Assembly: GCF_000383235.1 (NCBI RefSeq)
Contig: NZ_KB910930.1
Coordinates: 1 to 64,000, forward strand
Source of the DNA: Bacillus sp. 123MFChir2
GTDB lineage: Bacteria; Bacillota; Bacilli; Bacillales; Bacillaceae_G
Length of the DNA stretch: 64,000 bases
Reading direction: 5' to 3'
Shown here in pieces: positions 7,505 to 17,727 of the stretch. The notes under the pieces are model-generated. The model made no database searches. It had not been told where the DNA came from and saw only the letters and a program-made list of their open reading frames with translations. The position numbers and the translations under genes were made by a program. Each line of letters opens with the position of its first letter. The stretch's first letter is position 1.

Positions 7505-8010
7505 TACGGATGGTAAACTCCAAATGCGAAATGATAAACAGTATTCTCATTAGCTGTCGGAATTGGGTTAGTTTTGTTAGGTCCATTGTAATATCCAAGA
7601 GTTACAATGTCATAATAATGTGTTGATCTTGTAGACCAAAAAGTGTAATCGCCCTTACCAGTAGGGATTTCTGTTGAACCTTCAAATGCACCATTTTCCC
7701 CTACAGTACATAAAATATCCTTTTTAGCAAAAGGCATAACGCCATCGAAATAAATGTAAAAAGTTGTACCAGCAGGTACTGCTTTTCCTTCTGCATCAAA
7801 TGCAAAACCTTTAAATGTGGAATTTTTATGTGCATAAACACGATATTTCTTACCTTGGCCATAGTCAATGTACTCATTATTACCTATGTTAGTAATTTGT
7901 ACTTTGTTTACAAGTGGAGTGTTTTCAGCTGCACTTGCATTAGTGTTTGGTAACATAAAACTAAATACCATTAATCCAATAAACATAAGTGACGATATAA
8001 TTTTCTTCAT
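7504..8010 (-). CDS. Small secreted protein of unknown function, PlcR-linked
   Basis: The product has 168 aa with a clear signal peptide (MKKIISSLMFIGLMVFSFML) and predicted cleavage at ASA-AEN. The mature part of about 140 aa is rich in beta-forming and aromatic residues (YIDYGQGKKYRVYAHK, TFYIYFDGVMPF, YTFWSTRSTHYYD) and has one Cys. AGGAGG lies eight bases before this ATG; an ATG one codon earlier is also possible. It diverges from the collagenase gene across a shared PlcR box, so it is probably exported with the collagenase in stationary phase. I do not recognise the family. Confidence 0.75.
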   Translation of the reverse strand: MKKIISSLMFIGLMVFSFMLPNTNASAAENTPLVNKVQITNIGNNEYIDYGQGKKYRVYAHKNSTFKGFAFDAEGKAVPAGTTFYIYFDGVMPFAKKDILCTVGENGAFEGSTEIPTGKGDYTFWSTRSTHYYDIVTLGYYNGPNKTNPIPTANENTVYHFAFGVYHP

Positions 8011-8093
8011 CATTAAATCCTCCTGTATATTTTTTACAATCCAAATTTTACATGTTTTGAAAATATATTTCAATATCTTTATATAAAGTTTAA

Positions 8094-8137
8094 TATGCAA
8101 TATTGCATATTAAAATATTTTGTTGTAATAATATGAT
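8094..8137. promoter_or_regulatory. PlcR box between secreted protein and collagenase
   Basis: TATGCAATATTGCATA at 8094-8109 is a perfect palindromic PlcR box. A -10 like TATGAT at 8132-8137, 22 bases away, points to the collagenase. The leftward -10 is unclear. Confidence 0.8.
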
Positions 8138-8173
8138 ATTTTTTGAAAGGAACATATAAATGGAGGAAATGTC

Positions 8174-11062
8174 ATGAACAAGAAATTAAAATTTACGCAA
8201 ATGATGCTAGGCATTAGTACAGTGGCCTTATCATTTGGAAGTATTCAAACACAAGCATTAGCGGAAGAAAAGGCACCTTATAATGTGTTACCAGTAAAAC
8301 CAATTGGGATCGAAGCTTCACCAGATGAAATAACTCATTCTACAAAAGCAGACGAAACATTGTCTTATGAAGAGCGTTTAAAAGTGAACGATTTTTCACA
8401 ACGTCCAGCTCCAATCGTGAAACGAGCAGCGGCAAAACAATCTCAGCAAAAGTATTCTTTAGCAGAGCTAAATAGAATGAGCAATGATGAATTCATCGAT
8501 ACATTGGGAAATATTAGTTGGAATCAGATTGCAGATTTAGATCAATTTAATCAAGAAACAAAAGCGTTTTATCAAAATAAAGAGCGAATACAGCTTATTA
8601 TTGATGAATTAGGCCATCGTGGAAGCACATTTACAAAAGATGATACAAAAGGGATTGAGACGTTTGCTGAAATATTACGTTCCGTATCTTATGTAGGCTT
8701 TAATAATAAAGAGGTAAACTATTTATATGAGCGAAGCTTCCGTGATAAATGTTTACCGGCATTAAAAGCAATTGCAAAAAATCCGAATTTTAAACTTGGT
8801 ACAGATAAACAGGATGCAGTGGTATCTGCATACGGTAAATTAATTAGAAACGCTACTTGTGATGCTGAAACAGTTCAATATGCAGGGAATATTTTAAAAC
8901 AATATAACGATAATATTTCTACATATGTAAGTGACAAGAATAAAGGGGATGCCCTGTATAATCTTATACAAGCGATTGATAATGATATACAGTCGACAGG
9001 TAAAAAAGCGGATGAAACAATATGGTATGGGAAAATTGATGGTTACATAAATGAATTTAGTCGAATGGCTCTTTTAAATCATGTAACTTCAGAGAATAAA
9101 TGGTTAATTGATAATGGTATTTATTATACTGGTCGTTTAGGGAAATTCCATAGTAATCCAAATAAACCTTTAGAAATACTGACACAAACAATGCATATGT
9201 ACCCTCGTTTAAGTGAAACTTATTTTACTGCGGTAGAACAAATTTCAACAAACTATGGTGGAAAAGATTATAACGGAAACACAGTAGATTTAAAGAAAAT
9301 CCGTGAAGAAGGTCAAAAGCAGTATTTACCAAAAACGTATACATTCGATGATGGTGCTATTGTATTTAAAACAGGAGATAAAGTAACAGAAGAAAAGGTT
9401 AAGAGACTATATTGGGCTGCTAAAGAAGTAAAAGCACAGTATCATCGTGTAATTGGAAAAGATGGAGCGTTAGAATCAGGAAAAGCTGATGATGTACTGA
9501 CAATCGTAATTTATAATGATCCATCTGAATATAAACGAAATAGCCAACTATATGGATATGATACGAATAATGGTGGCATTTACATTGAAGGAAAAGGAAC
9601 GTTCTTTACATTTGAGCGTACACCACAGCAAAGTCGTTATAGTTTGGAAGAATTGTTCCGTCATGAATTTACACACTATTTACAGGGAAGATATGAAGTT
9701 CCAGGATCATGGGGACAAGGAGAGATGTATCAAAATCAACGTTTGACTTGGTTTGAAGAAGGAAATGCAGAATTTTTTGCGGGATCTACTCGTACGAATA
9801 ATGTTGTTCCGCGCCAAAGTGTAATTAGCGGGTTATCATCTAATCCTGAAGAGCGTTATACAGCAGAACGAACATTATTTTCGAAATATGGAGAAGGACC
9901 AGGGCAATGGGATTTTTATAATTATTCTTTTGCACTGCAGTCTTACTTATATACTCATCAATTTGAAACATTCGATAAGATTCAAGATTTCATTCGTGCA
10001 AATGATGTGAAGGGTTACGATGCATATCGCGAAGCTTTAAGTAAGGATCCAAATTTAAATAAAGAATACCAAGACTATATGAAGCAGTTAATTGATAATC
10101 AAGGTACATATAATACTCCGCAAGTATCAGATGATTATTTAGCCGACCATGCACCAAAGCCATTAGCTGATGTAAAGAAAGAAATTAAAGATGTAGCACA
10201 TATAAAAGATGCAACAATGACAAAGCATAAGTCTCAATTTTTTGATACGTTTACATTAGAAGGAACATATACAGGCGGCGTAACAAAAGGCGAAGCTGAG
10301 GATTGGAAAGCGATGAGCAAGAAAATCAACCAATCTTTAGAACAGTTAGCGCAAAAAGAATGGAGCGGCTACAAAACAGTTACAGCGTATTTTGTGAATT
10401 ATCGTGTGAATGCGAAAAATCAATTCGAATATGATGTTGTATTCCATGGCGTTGCAACGGGAGAAGAAGAAAAACAGGCGATTAAAGTGAATATGAATGG
10501 ACCATACAATGAAATAGTAAATGAAAAAGTTGAGTTTCACAGCGATGGTACAGCAAGTACAGGTGGAAAAATAGTTTCGTATCTCTGGGATTTTGGTGAT
10601 GGTACAACAAGTACAGAAGCAAATCCTACTCATGTATATGGAAAAGAGGGGACATATACTGCCAAGCTAACAGTGAAAGATAATAAAGGAAAAGTAGGCC
10701 GAGCACAAACAACGGTTATTATAAAACAGGATGAGCCAGTAGGTCATGGATTTGACAGTGCAAAGGTAATGCGTTTTAATAAGCTTTTCAAAGGAAATAT
10801 GGATATGCCTAATATGGCGTATATGTACACATTCAATGTTACCTCTCCAAAAGAAGTAGATATTTCTGTTATAGATGAACAGGGGATTGGGATAAAATGG
10901 GATGTTTATCACGAATCAGATTTAGCAAACCCTATCATTACAGGCCAAGCGGATGGAAATAATATAAAAGGGAAATTTGAAGCGAAACCTGGGAAGTATT
11001 ACTTAGTTGCATTTTTTGAAGAGGAAAATAGAAATGGAACATATTCATTATTAATAAAATAA
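8174..11062 (+). CDS. Secreted collagenase (peptidase family M9)
   Basis: A 962-aa extracellular zinc protease that degrades collagen. A signal peptide (about 1-30, ALAEE) is followed by an activator region and the catalytic domain with HEFTH at 497-501 and the third zinc ligand Glu at about 529 in EEGNAEFF, 28 residues on as in clostridial collagenases. One PKD domain (about 773-852, WDFGDG) and a C-terminal PPC-type domain (about 870-960) bind substrate. GGAGG precedes the ATG. Control by PlcR is supported by the box at 8094. A second collagenase at 27249 is about the same up to the PKD region. Confidence 0.95.
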   Translation: MNKKLKFTQMMLGISTVALSFGSIQTQALAEEKAPYNVLPVKPIGIEASPDEITHSTKADETLSYEERLKVNDFSQRPAPIVKRAAAKQSQQKYSLAELNRMSNDEFIDTLGNISWNQIADLDQFNQETKAFYQNKERIQLIIDELGHRGSTFTKDDTKGIETFAEILRSVSYVGFNNKEVNYLYERSFRDKCLPALKAIAKNPNFKLGTDKQDAVVSAYGKLIRNATCDAETVQYAGNILKQYNDNISTYVSDKNKGDALYNLIQAIDNDIQSTGKKADETIWYGKIDGYINEFSRMALLNHVTSENKWLIDNGIYYTGRLGKFHSNPNKPLEILTQTMHMYPRLSETYFTAVEQISTNYGGKDYNGNTVDLKKIREEGQKQYLPKTYTFDDGAIVFKTGDKVTEEKVKRLYWAAKEVKAQYHRVIGKDGALESGKADDVLTIVIYNDPSEYKRNSQLYGYDTNNGGIYIEGKGTFFTFERTPQQSRYSLEELFRHEFTHYLQGRYEVPGSWGQGEMYQNQRLTWFEEGNAEFFAGSTRTNNVVPRQSVISGLSSNPEERYTAERTLFSKYGEGPGQWDFYNYSFALQSYLYTHQFETFDKIQDFIRANDVKGYDAYREALSKDPNLNKEYQDYMKQLIDNQGTYNTPQVSDDYLADHAPKPLADVKKEIKDVAHIKDATMTKHKSQFFDTFTLEGTYTGGVTKGEAEDWKAMSKKINQSLEQLAQKEWSGYKTVTAYFVNYRVNAKNQFEYDVVFHGVATGEEEKQAIKVNMNGPYNEIVNEKVEFHSDGTASTGGKIVSYLWDFGDGTTSTEANPTHVYGKEGTYTAKLTVKDNKGKVGRAQTTVIIKQDEPVGHGFDSAKVMRFNKLFKGNMDMPNMAYMYTFNVTSPKEVDISVIDEQGIGIKWDVYHESDLANPIITGQADGNNIKGKFEAKPGKYYLVAFFEEENRNGTYSLLIK

Positions 11063-11419
11063 ATGTATTTCTATGTGAACGTTTTTGTTTCAAATAGAGA
11101 GGGACAACTTGTTTCTTCGTTTCGATGTCCGTTAGATGCGTTTGAAGTTGCACAGCCTCAATTACTGGGTGGAAAGAATGTAGTGTATCCCGTGTTTAAG
11201 CCAGAGGTCACTCAGTTTTTCAATGATGATATTTCGAACTTATGCAATACGTTTGTAGCAGTGGCGGCAAATGTACTTAAAGATGTGATGAAGGGTACAG
11301 TATGCAGTGTGCTATTCTTATTTTCTACAAGTTGCAATGAAATAAGTGTAGCTAGTAAAGCAAAAGTGGATGTTGAGATGAAAAATAAAAGTATTTTACC
11401 ACGTCTTTTTTATAAATGA
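11063..11419 (+). CDS. Uncharacterised ORF, possibly a gene remnant
   Basis: A 118-codon frame begins at the base after the collagenase stop but has no ribosome binding site. The middle (CPLDAFEVAQPQLLGGKN) reads like real protein, while the ends do not. It ends just before a good bidirectional terminator. It may be a decayed gene or the collagenase 3' trailer. I cannot assign a family. Confidence 0.25.
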   Translation: MYFYVNVFVSNREGQLVSSFRCPLDAFEVAQPQLLGGKNVVYPVFKPEVTQFFNDDISNLCNTFVAVAANVLKDVMKGTVCSVLFLFSTSCNEISVASKAKVDVEMKNKSILPRLFYK

Positions 11420-11425
11420 ATATCT

Positions 11426-11462
11426 GAAAGCAACCAAATGCATGATGAATTTGGTTGCTTTC
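11426..11462. terminator. Bidirectional terminator
   Basis: AAAGCAACCAAAT pairs with ATTTGGTTGCTTT between convergent genes. Confidence 0.8.
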
Positions 11463-11467
11463 TATAA

Positions 11468-12370
11468 TTAATACCACCATTTCTCCTGTGGAAGCAAGAC
11501 AACATTTATATTAAAATTTTGTGAAAACCAGTCATACATGAGCGTCTTTTTCACTAAATACTCCGATGCCGAGTGGGAAACACCAATGAGTGACATATTT
11601 GTATGCGATATGTGCTCTTTCATAATAGCATATTTCTTTTTGCCGTAGTCGTTATCAATATGACAATGCACTTCCCCGGTAATATAAGCTTGCGCTCCTT
11701 TTTCTTCAGCTTCTTGCATCATGTTTACTTTATCACCGCAGCCAGCGATGATTGCGATTTTCGTAATATGAGAATGCGTTTTTCCTTCGAAATCTACATA
11801 TGGAATGTCAAAAATCTGCTTTGCTTTTTCTATTAATTCATTTGTATTGGTTGGGGCAATTTCGCAAATCAATCCATCGCCTTCAGCAAACGTTTCATTT
11901 ACTGATGCATGTAACGCTTTAGCGATGGCGATACTTGTCCCATATGTTTGATGATGGTCCATTGGTGCATGACATGTGTACACGGATAATCCTTTTTCTT
12001 TTATTGCTCGTAAATAATGCCCTGGAATAGGAATGAATCCGCGCCCTGGTAAGCCTTGCGGATCGCCGCATTCCATAACAAGCGGGTGATGCATAAATAG
12101 TAAGTCTCCAGCTGTTCCTTCAGTAAGAAACCGATCAAGCACTTCGTTAGTTGGAAAAACAGCTAAAAAAACGTTGCGAACAACATCTGCTCCTTTTATC
12201 ATAAGCCCATTAAAGTATGTCACAAAGTCTTCTTCAAAGAACTCTTGCCAAGGAAATGAAATTGGATCATAAGCAGCTGGGAGGAAACGGCTAAACCCAG
12301 GGTCTATTCCGTATTGGCGCACGGAAAATAATGTATTTAGCTGATGCTCTATATCTTGAAGTTTTGGCAT
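11468..12370 (-). CDS. Nif3-like dinuclear metal-centre protein
   Basis: A 300-aa protein of the Nif3/YqfO-type fold. HHP in LLFMHHPLVMECGD and DHH in CHAPMDHHQTYGTS are the metal-ligand regions, with GEVHCH and GVSHSASEY near the C terminus. Such proteins form toroidal hexamers with two metals per subunit, and their biochemical role is not settled. The start at 12370 has AGGAGG eight bases upstream; longer readings have no ribosome binding site. The gene stands alone, divergent from the HesB-like gene. Confidence 0.8.
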   Translation of the reverse strand: MPKLQDIEHQLNTLFSVRQYGIDPGFSRFLPAAYDPISFPWQEFFEEDFVTYFNGLMIKGADVVRNVFLAVFPTNEVLDRFLTEGTAGDLLFMHHPLVMECGDPQGLPGRGFIPIPGHYLRAIKEKGLSVYTCHAPMDHHQTYGTSIAIAKALHASVNETFAEGDGLICEIAPTNTNELIEKAKQIFDIPYVDFEGKTHSHITKIAIIAGCGDKVNMMQEAEEKGAQAYITGEVHCHIDNDYGKKKYAIMKEHISHTNMSLIGVSHSASEYLVKKTLMYDWFSQNFNINVVLLPQEKWWY

Positions 12371-12504
12371 GATGAAACCTCCTTTGGAAAAATATATAAA
12401 TTTAATTATATATTTGAATGAATTTTCTGTATATGGAAATCGAACCAATTCATAAAAAAGAATGCTACAATAGGATAATCGTGATATAGGTAGGAGGAAA
12501 AACA

Positions 12505-12828
12505 ATGAATGTGACCGTAACGGACGCAGCATATGCGAAAATAAAAGAGATGATTCCAAGTGAAGCGAACTATATAAAATTATTTTACGATACAGAAGGA
12601 TGCGGCTGTGTAATGAGTGGCATTATTGACTTAGTGGCTGTGTCTGAAAAAGATGAGCGTGACGTAGACATTGCATCAAACAAGTTTCAGTTTATTGCCG
12701 ATCGAACGAAGCTTGTTTTTATGGATGATAATTTGACTGTTGATTTTTCTGAAGCCGGAGGAACTTTTCAATTAAAAAGCCCAAGTCAATACTATAATCC
12801 GAATATGAAATTGCATGTTCGGGTGTAA
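12505..12828 (+). CDS. HesB-like iron-sulfur biosynthesis family protein (YqkB-like)
   Basis: A 107-aa protein matching B. subtilis YqkB in length and in the HesB-like fold: MNVTVTDAAYAKIKEMIP, the EGCGCVMSGI segment and the C-terminal ...MKLHVRV. It differs from true A-type scaffolds in lacking the CGC(G) C-terminal cysteine pair, so a direct cluster-carrier role is uncertain. TAGGAGGA precedes the ATG. It has its own terminator. Confidence 0.8.
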   Translation: MNVTVTDAAYAKIKEMIPSEANYIKLFYDTEGCGCVMSGIIDLVAVSEKDERDVDIASNKFQFIADRTKLVFMDDNLTVDFSEAGGTFQLKSPSQYYNPNMKLHVRV

Positions 12829-12834
12829 TTCATG

Positions 12835-12873
12835 GGAAAGAAGAAAGCAGATAGTCTTTGCTTTCTTCTTTTT
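12835..12873 (+). terminator. Terminator of the HesB-like gene
   Basis: GAAGAAAGCA pairs with TGCTTTCTTC and is followed by TTTT. Confidence 0.75.
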
Positions 12874-12898
12874 TATTTTTGTTCTGGTTTAGTATACA

Positions 12899-13096
12899 TT
12901 ATGGAATTTCTTTTTCATGAATGATCGTTGTAGTTGAAGAATCGCCACTTTCAAAGAGAGAGTAAGAAATGACTCCAAGAACAATGAGAGAGAAAATGAG
13001 GAGAACTATAATAAGTATGATTGCGAGGATGATTTTTCGTTTTGTATGTTTTCGCTGAGAAAGTTGATTTTCTATCTTTGTAAGTTGTTGTTCCAC
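12899..13096 (-). CDS. Small coiled-coil membrane protein, start codon uncertain
   Basis: The product has a short heptad-like N-terminal helix (EQQLTKIENQLSQ), a basic stretch (RKHTKRK) and one long membrane helix (IILAIILIIVLLIFSLIVLG), then a polar tail. The first canonical start is the GTG at 13096, but it has no ribosome binding site. A perfect AGGAGG (13131-13136) lies further upstream, and after it the frame reads ATA AAT ATA GAA CAA AGG, that is INIEQRLEQ. The expected start ATG seems to be ATA here (13123-13121). Function is unknown. Confidence 0.6.
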   Translation of the reverse strand: MEQQLTKIENQLSQRKHTKRKIILAIILIIVLLIFSLIVLGVISYSLFESGDSSTTTIIHEKEIP

Positions 13097-13295
13097 CTGT
13101 TCCAGCCTTTGTTCTATATTTATATTTATTCCTCCTTTCGTATGAGAAATCTTATGTCATACCCTGGAGTGGTTGCTTTCTAGTCTTTTTTCTACATCTA
13201 TCAGTATTCTTCCTGTATGACGGACTCGTTATTTTTATAGGCGTATGGTTTGTAAGGTCAGAGAAACGGTTACTTGTAAAAAAAAATATATCAAA

Positions 13296-13329
13296 ATAAG
13301 AAAGCAGAGTAGATCTGCTTTCTTATTTT
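13296..13329 (-). terminator. Terminator of the 73-aa membrane protein gene
   Basis: AAGAAAGCAGA pairs with TCTGCTTTCTT, with a T-run on the leftward strand (ATTTTGATATA) and A/T-rich flanks. Confidence 0.6.
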
Positions 13330-13544
13330 TTGATTTTGGGCAATAAAATAAGATACAAAATTGCTATAACAAATGGAATCCAGTTAAGAAAAGGAAATCG
13401 GAAATAAGTGACGAGAATCATACCAGTGAGAAGAACGCTGAGGACAGCATAGAAAACACTATGTTTTGGTGTATACCAATATAATGTTAAGCCGACGAGA
13501 GCCGGGATAAGGAAATGAATAAGAGCGATGAGAAAGAAGAGCAA
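13323..13544 (-). CDS. Small membrane protein, uncharacterised
   Basis: A 73-aa protein with three predicted membrane helices (MLFFLIALIHFLIPALVG, FYAVLSVLLTGMILVTYF, WIPFVIAILYLILL) and a basic end (PKIKK). It starts with TTG at 13544, supported by AGGAGG eight bases upstream. No family is recognised and there is no operon partner. Confidence 0.6.
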   Translation of the reverse strand: MLFFLIALIHFLIPALVGLTLYWYTPKHSVFYAVLSVLLTGMILVTYFRFPFLNWIPFVIAILYLILLPKIKK

Positions 13545-13729
13545 TGGAAATCCCTCCTTTATTGTGTACTTACTATATCATATCCATATTTTATTAGAGT
13601 GATATCTAATTTTATAAAAAAGGTTTGAAAAAACGACACAATTCGACTCGTTATATACAAAAGAAGTTTTGTATAATGTTATTTCTTAAATGTATTTTAA
13701 CAATATAAACACTATCAAAATAGTTGAAA

Positions 13730-13863
13730 CTATGTAAATCCATTTTGCTTTTTCAGCATATAAGTCGAGATGACCTGCTTTTGTATTGCATGTAGTAGGG
13801 AATCGATTACATACTTTTACTCACCTAAAAAGTGGTTTTTACGTTGTTTTTTAATTTGGATGA
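13730..13863 (-). repeat. Degenerate bcr1 copy
   Basis: AAATCCATTTTGCTTTTTCAG...TTGCATGTAGTAGGG and ...TTTTTACGTTGTTTTTTAATTT match both arms of inverted bcr1, but most of the core is lost. The rest of the 13545-13901 gap shows nothing. Confidence 0.55.
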
Positions 13864-13901
13864 TATTTGATATAGGGATTTTGCAGTAGAGGAGCCAAAA
13901 G

Positions 13902-14273
13902 ATGATCAACATGTCGTTACAAACATTTAAAGTACAAACGTATTATATTTTAGCATTGATGCTGCTCGGCTGGGCATTTACTCCGTTTTCTCCGCACTTT
14001 TTAGGAATCGGTCTTGGTTTTCTTGTGAGCACGTATTGTGTTTGGATTTTAGGACGCCGTATTGAAAAAATCGGAGAGAGTATAGTGAAAAAAAGTAAGT
14101 CACCTACTCTTGGCATGATAAACAGATTTGCAGCAGCGATATTTGGTGCCATTATTATGTACGAAATTGAGCATCATATGGTGATGTGGGCATTTGCTGT
14201 TGGAATTATGGGCGGGTATATATTAATTGTTATTAATTTAGCATATTACAGTATGAAAGATACGAAGAAATAG
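13902..14273 (+). CDS. ATP synthase subunit I (AtpI)-like membrane protein
   Basis: A 123-aa protein with four membrane helices arranged in two pairs and an RRIEKIGESIVKKSKS cytoplasmic loop, as in AtpI-family proteins that aid F1F0 assembly. It is not next to an atp operon here; it lies between a bcr1 remnant and convergent pckA. GAGGAG lies seven bases before the ATG. The family call is by overall pattern and is moderate. Confidence 0.6.
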   Translation: MINMSLQTFKVQTYYILALMLLGWAFTPFSPHFLGIGLGFLVSTYCVWILGRRIEKIGESIVKKSKSPTLGMINRFAAAIFGAIIMYEIEHHMVMWAFAVGIMGGYILIVINLAYYSMKDTKK

Positions 14274-14274
14274 G

Positions 14275-14311
14275 AAAGAGGCTTGCGAGATTACTCGTAA
14301 GCCTCTTTTAT
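14275..14311 (+). terminator. Terminator of the AtpI-like gene
   Basis: AGAGGCTTGCGAG pairs with CTCGTAAGCCTCT and is followed by TTTA. Confidence 0.75.
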
Positions 14312-14423
14312 ATGTAAGTATGTGTATTACAAGAAAACGTGGGCTTTGTCGGTGAGTACTTGTTTTCTTGCAATAACAACATACTTATTCACATGATTTA
14401 GGATATTTCACAGTAAAGTCAGG

Positions 14424-16010
14424 TTAAGCGATTGGACCGCCAAGTTTTACAATTGTTTCAGAAACAGTATCAAATTTCTTGAAGTTTTCTTTGAACTTAT
14501 TTGCAAGTTCAGTTGCTTTTACTTTATAAGCTTCTTTATCAGCCCATGTTTGTTCTGGCATTAATACTTCATCAGGTACACCAGGAACATGAAGTGGTAC
14601 TTCCAGACCAAAGATATCATGTTTTGCTGTTTCAGTGTTGTCAAGCTCGCTGTTTAATGCAGCTTGCACCATTGCGCGTGTATGACCTAAGTTCATACGT
14701 TTTCCAACGCCATATTCGCCGCCAGTCCAGCCAGTGTTTACTAAGAATACTTTTGCATCATGTTTCTCGATCTTGTCACCAAGCATTTCTGCGTAGCGAG
14801 ATGCATCAAGCGGTAAGAATGGAGAACCGAAGCATGTTGAGAATGTTGCTTGCGGTGAAGTAATACCGCGCTCAGTTCCTGCTAGTTTACTAGTGTAACC
14901 GCTTAAGAAATGATACATAGCTTGCTCTTTCGTTAATTTACTGATTGGAGGCAATACGCCGAATGCATCAGCAGTTAAGAAAATAATTGTATTTGGATGA
15001 CCTGCAACGCTAGGTAATACAATGTTATCAATTGCATCAATTGGATAAGCTGCACGTGTATTTTCTGTTAGTGTTGTGTCATCGTAATTTGCATTGCGTG
15101 TATGCTCATCAATCACAACGTTTTCTAAAACAGAGCCGAATTTAATTGCATCAAAGATTTGTGGTTCTTTCTCGTGAGATAAGTTTACACATTTTGCATA
15201 GCAACCGCCTTCAATATTAAACACACCGTTATCAGACCAACCGTGCTCATCATCACCAATTAATTTACGGTTCGGATCAGCAGATAATGTTGTCTTACCT
15301 GTTCCAGATAAACCGAAGAATAAAGCAACATCGCCTTCTTCGCCTACGTTTGCAGAGCAGTGCATAGAGAAAATGTCTTGCTCTGGAAGTAAGTAGTTCA
15401 TAATAGAGAAGATTGATTTTTTCATTTCACCAGCGTATTCAGTACCCCCGATTAACACGATACGCTTTTCAAAAGAAACGATAATAAATGTTTCTGAATT
15501 TGTGCCGTCAACTGCTGGATCTGCTTTAAAGTTTGGTGCAGATACAATTGTGAATTGTGCATCATGATTTTCTAATTCTTCCTCAGTTGGACGAATGAAT
15601 AATTGATGCGCAAATAAGTTATGCCAAGCGTATTCATTAATAACTTGAAGAGGAAGACGGTAGTTGCGGTCTGCTCCTGCAAATCCTTTGAATACGAATA
15701 GTTCTTCTTTTTCTTTTAAGTATTCTAGCACTTTTGTATATAATTTATTGAAATGTTCTTCAGAAATTGGTTGGTTAACAGATCCCCAAGCAATTTTGTC
15801 CGTAACAGATGCTTCGTCTACAATAAATTTATCTTTCGGAGAACGTCCTGTATATTTTCCTGTTGAAACAGAAACTGCGCCAGTAGAAGATAATTGACCT
15901 TCTTTTCTCATTAATACCTTTTCCGTTAATTGCGGAACGCTCAATTGAACCTGTGCATTGCTTCCGTTCAATAGTTCATGTAATCCAATTTGGACATTCG
16001 CAGTACTCAT
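14424..16010 (-). CDS. pckA: Phosphoenolpyruvate carboxykinase (ATP)
   Basis: Converts oxaloacetate and ATP to phosphoenolpyruvate, CO2 and ADP, the first gluconeogenic step, in the cytosol. The 528-aa length is typical. The kinase-1a P-loop [11 protein letters not shown], the kinase-2 segment GDDEHGW, the [14 protein letters not shown] metal/substrate region and [12 protein letters not shown] are all present. The start at 16010 ([14 protein letters not shown]) has AGGATGG upstream; a longer reading lacks a site. It is divergent from metK, the usual Bacillus arrangement. Confidence 0.97.
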   Translation of the reverse strand: MSTANVQIGLHELLNGSNAQVQLSVPQLTEKVLMRKEGQLSSTGAVSVSTGKYTGRSPKDKFIVDEASVTDKIAWGSVNQPISEEHFNKLYTKVLEYLKEKEELFVFKGFAGADRNYRLPLQVINEYAWHNLFAHQLFIRPTEEELENHDAQFTIVSAPNFKADPAVDGTNSETFIIVSFEKRIVLIGGTEYAGEMKKSIFSIMNYLLPEQDIFSMHCSANVGEEGDVALFFGLSGTGKTTLSADPNRKLIGDDEHGWSDNGVFNIEGGCYAKCVNLSHEKEPQIFDAIKFGSVLENVVIDEHTRNANYDDTTLTENTRAAYPIDAIDNIVLPSVAGHPNTIIFLTADAFGVLPPISKLTKEQAMYHFLSGYTSKLAGTERGITSPQATFSTCFGSPFLPLDASRYAEMLGDKIEKHDAKVFLVNTGWTGGEYGVGKRMNLGHTRAMVQAALNSELDNTETAKHDIFGLEVPLHVPGVPDEVLMPEQTWADKEAYKVKATELANKFKENFKKFDTVSETIVKLGGPIA

Positions 16011-16226
16011 ATTTATATACCATCCTTTATTTGATTTATGAATATTCATCGTAATCCCCACCAAAAGTATAACACAATCATATAAATAATGTATACTATT
16101 TATTTGTTTTTGTTTGTGTTATTATATTATTTTCCATAAATTTCTGGTATGAAAAACTTATAGGAATATGTGTATTTGGATTGACAAATGAAAGTCATTT
16201 CTTTAGTATAGTTGAGGACGGATACT

Positions 16227-16349
16227 CTCTTATCCCGAGCTGGCGGAGGGACAGGCCCGATGAAGCCCGGCAACCTCACTTGTATGCAAGGCAAACAAGT
16301 GAATAGGTGCTTAAACCTGTGCGAGGCGAATTGTCTCGAACGATAAGAG
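16227..16349 (+). promoter_or_regulatory. SAM-I riboswitch (S-box) of metK
   Basis: P1 is CTCTTATC (16227-16234) with GATAAGAG (16342-16349). Inside are the S-box hallmarks GAGCTGGCGGAGGGAC, GGCCCGATGAAGCCCGGCAA and the AGGTGCTAA-type segment. With SAM bound, P1 forms and the downstream terminator folds, so metK is off when SAM is plentiful. Confidence 0.95.
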
Positions 16350-16384
16350 CGAAGGGCAAAAAGCAGTATGCAAGTAGCAAATAC

Positions 16385-16418
16385 AACCTTTCCTCTATTA
16401 AGGAAGGGTTTTTCTTTT
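16385..16418 (+). terminator. S-box terminator hairpin
   Basis: AACCTTTCCT pairs with AGGAAGGGTT and is followed by TTTCTTTT, the expression platform before metK. Confidence 0.85.
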
Positions 16419-16514
16419 GCACTTGTATGGGAAAATACATGAATGTCGCAGTTTGTGGCAAATTAAGGATGAGTTCCGTACAATATATACAATTACTGTA
16501 GGGAGGTTTACCAC

Positions 16515-17714
16515 ATGACAAAAAAACGTCATCTGTTCACATCTGAATCTGTAACTGAAGGACATCCAGATAAAATTTGTGACCAAATTTCTGATTCAAT
16601 TTTAGATGCAATCTTAGCAAAAGATGCAAACGCACGTGTAGCTTGTGAAACAACAGTAACAACTGGTTTAGTATTGGTAGCGGGAGAGATTACAACTTCT
16701 ACTTATGTAGATATTCCAAAAATCGTTCGTGAAACAATTCAAGGAATCGGTTATACTCGTGCAAAATATGGATTCGATGCAGAAACTTGTGCAGTTTTAA
16801 CATCTATCGATGAGCAATCTGCTGACATCGCAATGGGTGTTGACCAAGCGTTAGAAGCACGCGAAGGTCAAATGACTGACGAAGAGATTGAAGCAATCGG
16901 TGCTGGCGACCAAGGTTTGATGTTTGGCTTCGCATGTAATGAAACAAAAGAATTAATGCCACTTCCAATCTCACTTGCTCACAAATTAGCTCGCCGTTTA
17001 ACGGAAGTTCGTAAGGATGATACATTACCATACTTACGTCCAGACGGTAAAACACAAGTAACAGTTGAGTATGATGAAAATGGTAAACCAGTTCGCGTCG
17101 ATACAATCGTAATTTCTACGCAACATCATCCAGAAATTGCTTGGGAACAAATCGATCGCAATTTAAAAGAGTTCGTAATTAAACCAGTTGTACCAGCTGA
17201 ATTAATCGATGAAGAAACAAAATTCTTCATTAACCCAACTGGCCGCTTCGTTATCGGTGGACCACAAGGGGATGCTGGTTTAACAGGTCGTAAAATTATC
17301 GTAGATACTTACGGCGGATATGCTCGTCATGGCGGCGGTGCATTCTCTGGTAAGGATGCGACAAAAGTTGACCGCTCTGCAGCATACGCAGCTCGTTACG
17401 TTGCGAAAAACATCGTAGCAGCAGGACTTGCTGACAAAGCAGAAGTACAACTTGCATACGCAATCGGCGTAGCACAACCAGTATCTATCTCTGTTGATAC
17501 ATTCGGCACTGGTAAAGTATCTGAAGAAGTACTAGTAGAACTAGTTCGCAGCAACTTTGATCTTCGCCCAGCTGGTATCATCAAAATGTTAGACTTACGT
17601 CGCCCAATTTACAAACAAACAGCAGCTTACGGCCACTTCGGACGTACTGATGTAGATCTATCATGGGAACGTACAGACAAAGCTGAAGCTTTAAAAGAAC
17701 AAGCTGGTCTATAA
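16515..17714 (+). CDS. metK: S-adenosylmethionine synthetase
   Basis: Makes SAM from methionine and ATP. The 399-aa length is standard. Signature segments are [12 protein letters not shown] (N-terminal active-site His/Asp), [30 protein letters not shown] and [19 protein letters not shown] (P-loop-like). GGGAGG lies ahead of the ATG. Expression is governed by the S-box leader. The unusually strong codon bias fits high expression. Confidence 0.98.
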   Translation: MTKKRHLFTSESVTEGHPDKICDQISDSILDAILAKDANARVACETTVTTGLVLVAGEITTSTYVDIPKIVRETIQGIGYTRAKYGFDAETCAVLTSIDEQSADIAMGVDQALEAREGQMTDEEIEAIGAGDQGLMFGFACNETKELMPLPISLAHKLARRLTEVRKDDTLPYLRPDGKTQVTVEYDENGKPVRVDTIVISTQHHPEIAWEQIDRNLKEFVIKPVVPAELIDEETKFFINPTGRFVIGGPQGDAGLTGRKIIVDTYGGYARHGGGAFSGKDATKVDRSAAYAARYVAKNIVAAGLADKAEVQLAYAIGVAQPVSISVDTFGTGKVSEEVLVELVRSNFDLRPAGIIKMLDLRRPIYKQTAAYGHFGRTDVDLSWERTDKAEALKEQAGL

Positions 17715-17727
17715 TAATAGGAAGAAA

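Noticed and set aside
16276-16521. Frames on both strands between pckA and metK
   Set aside because: The region is the S-box riboswitch and its terminator.
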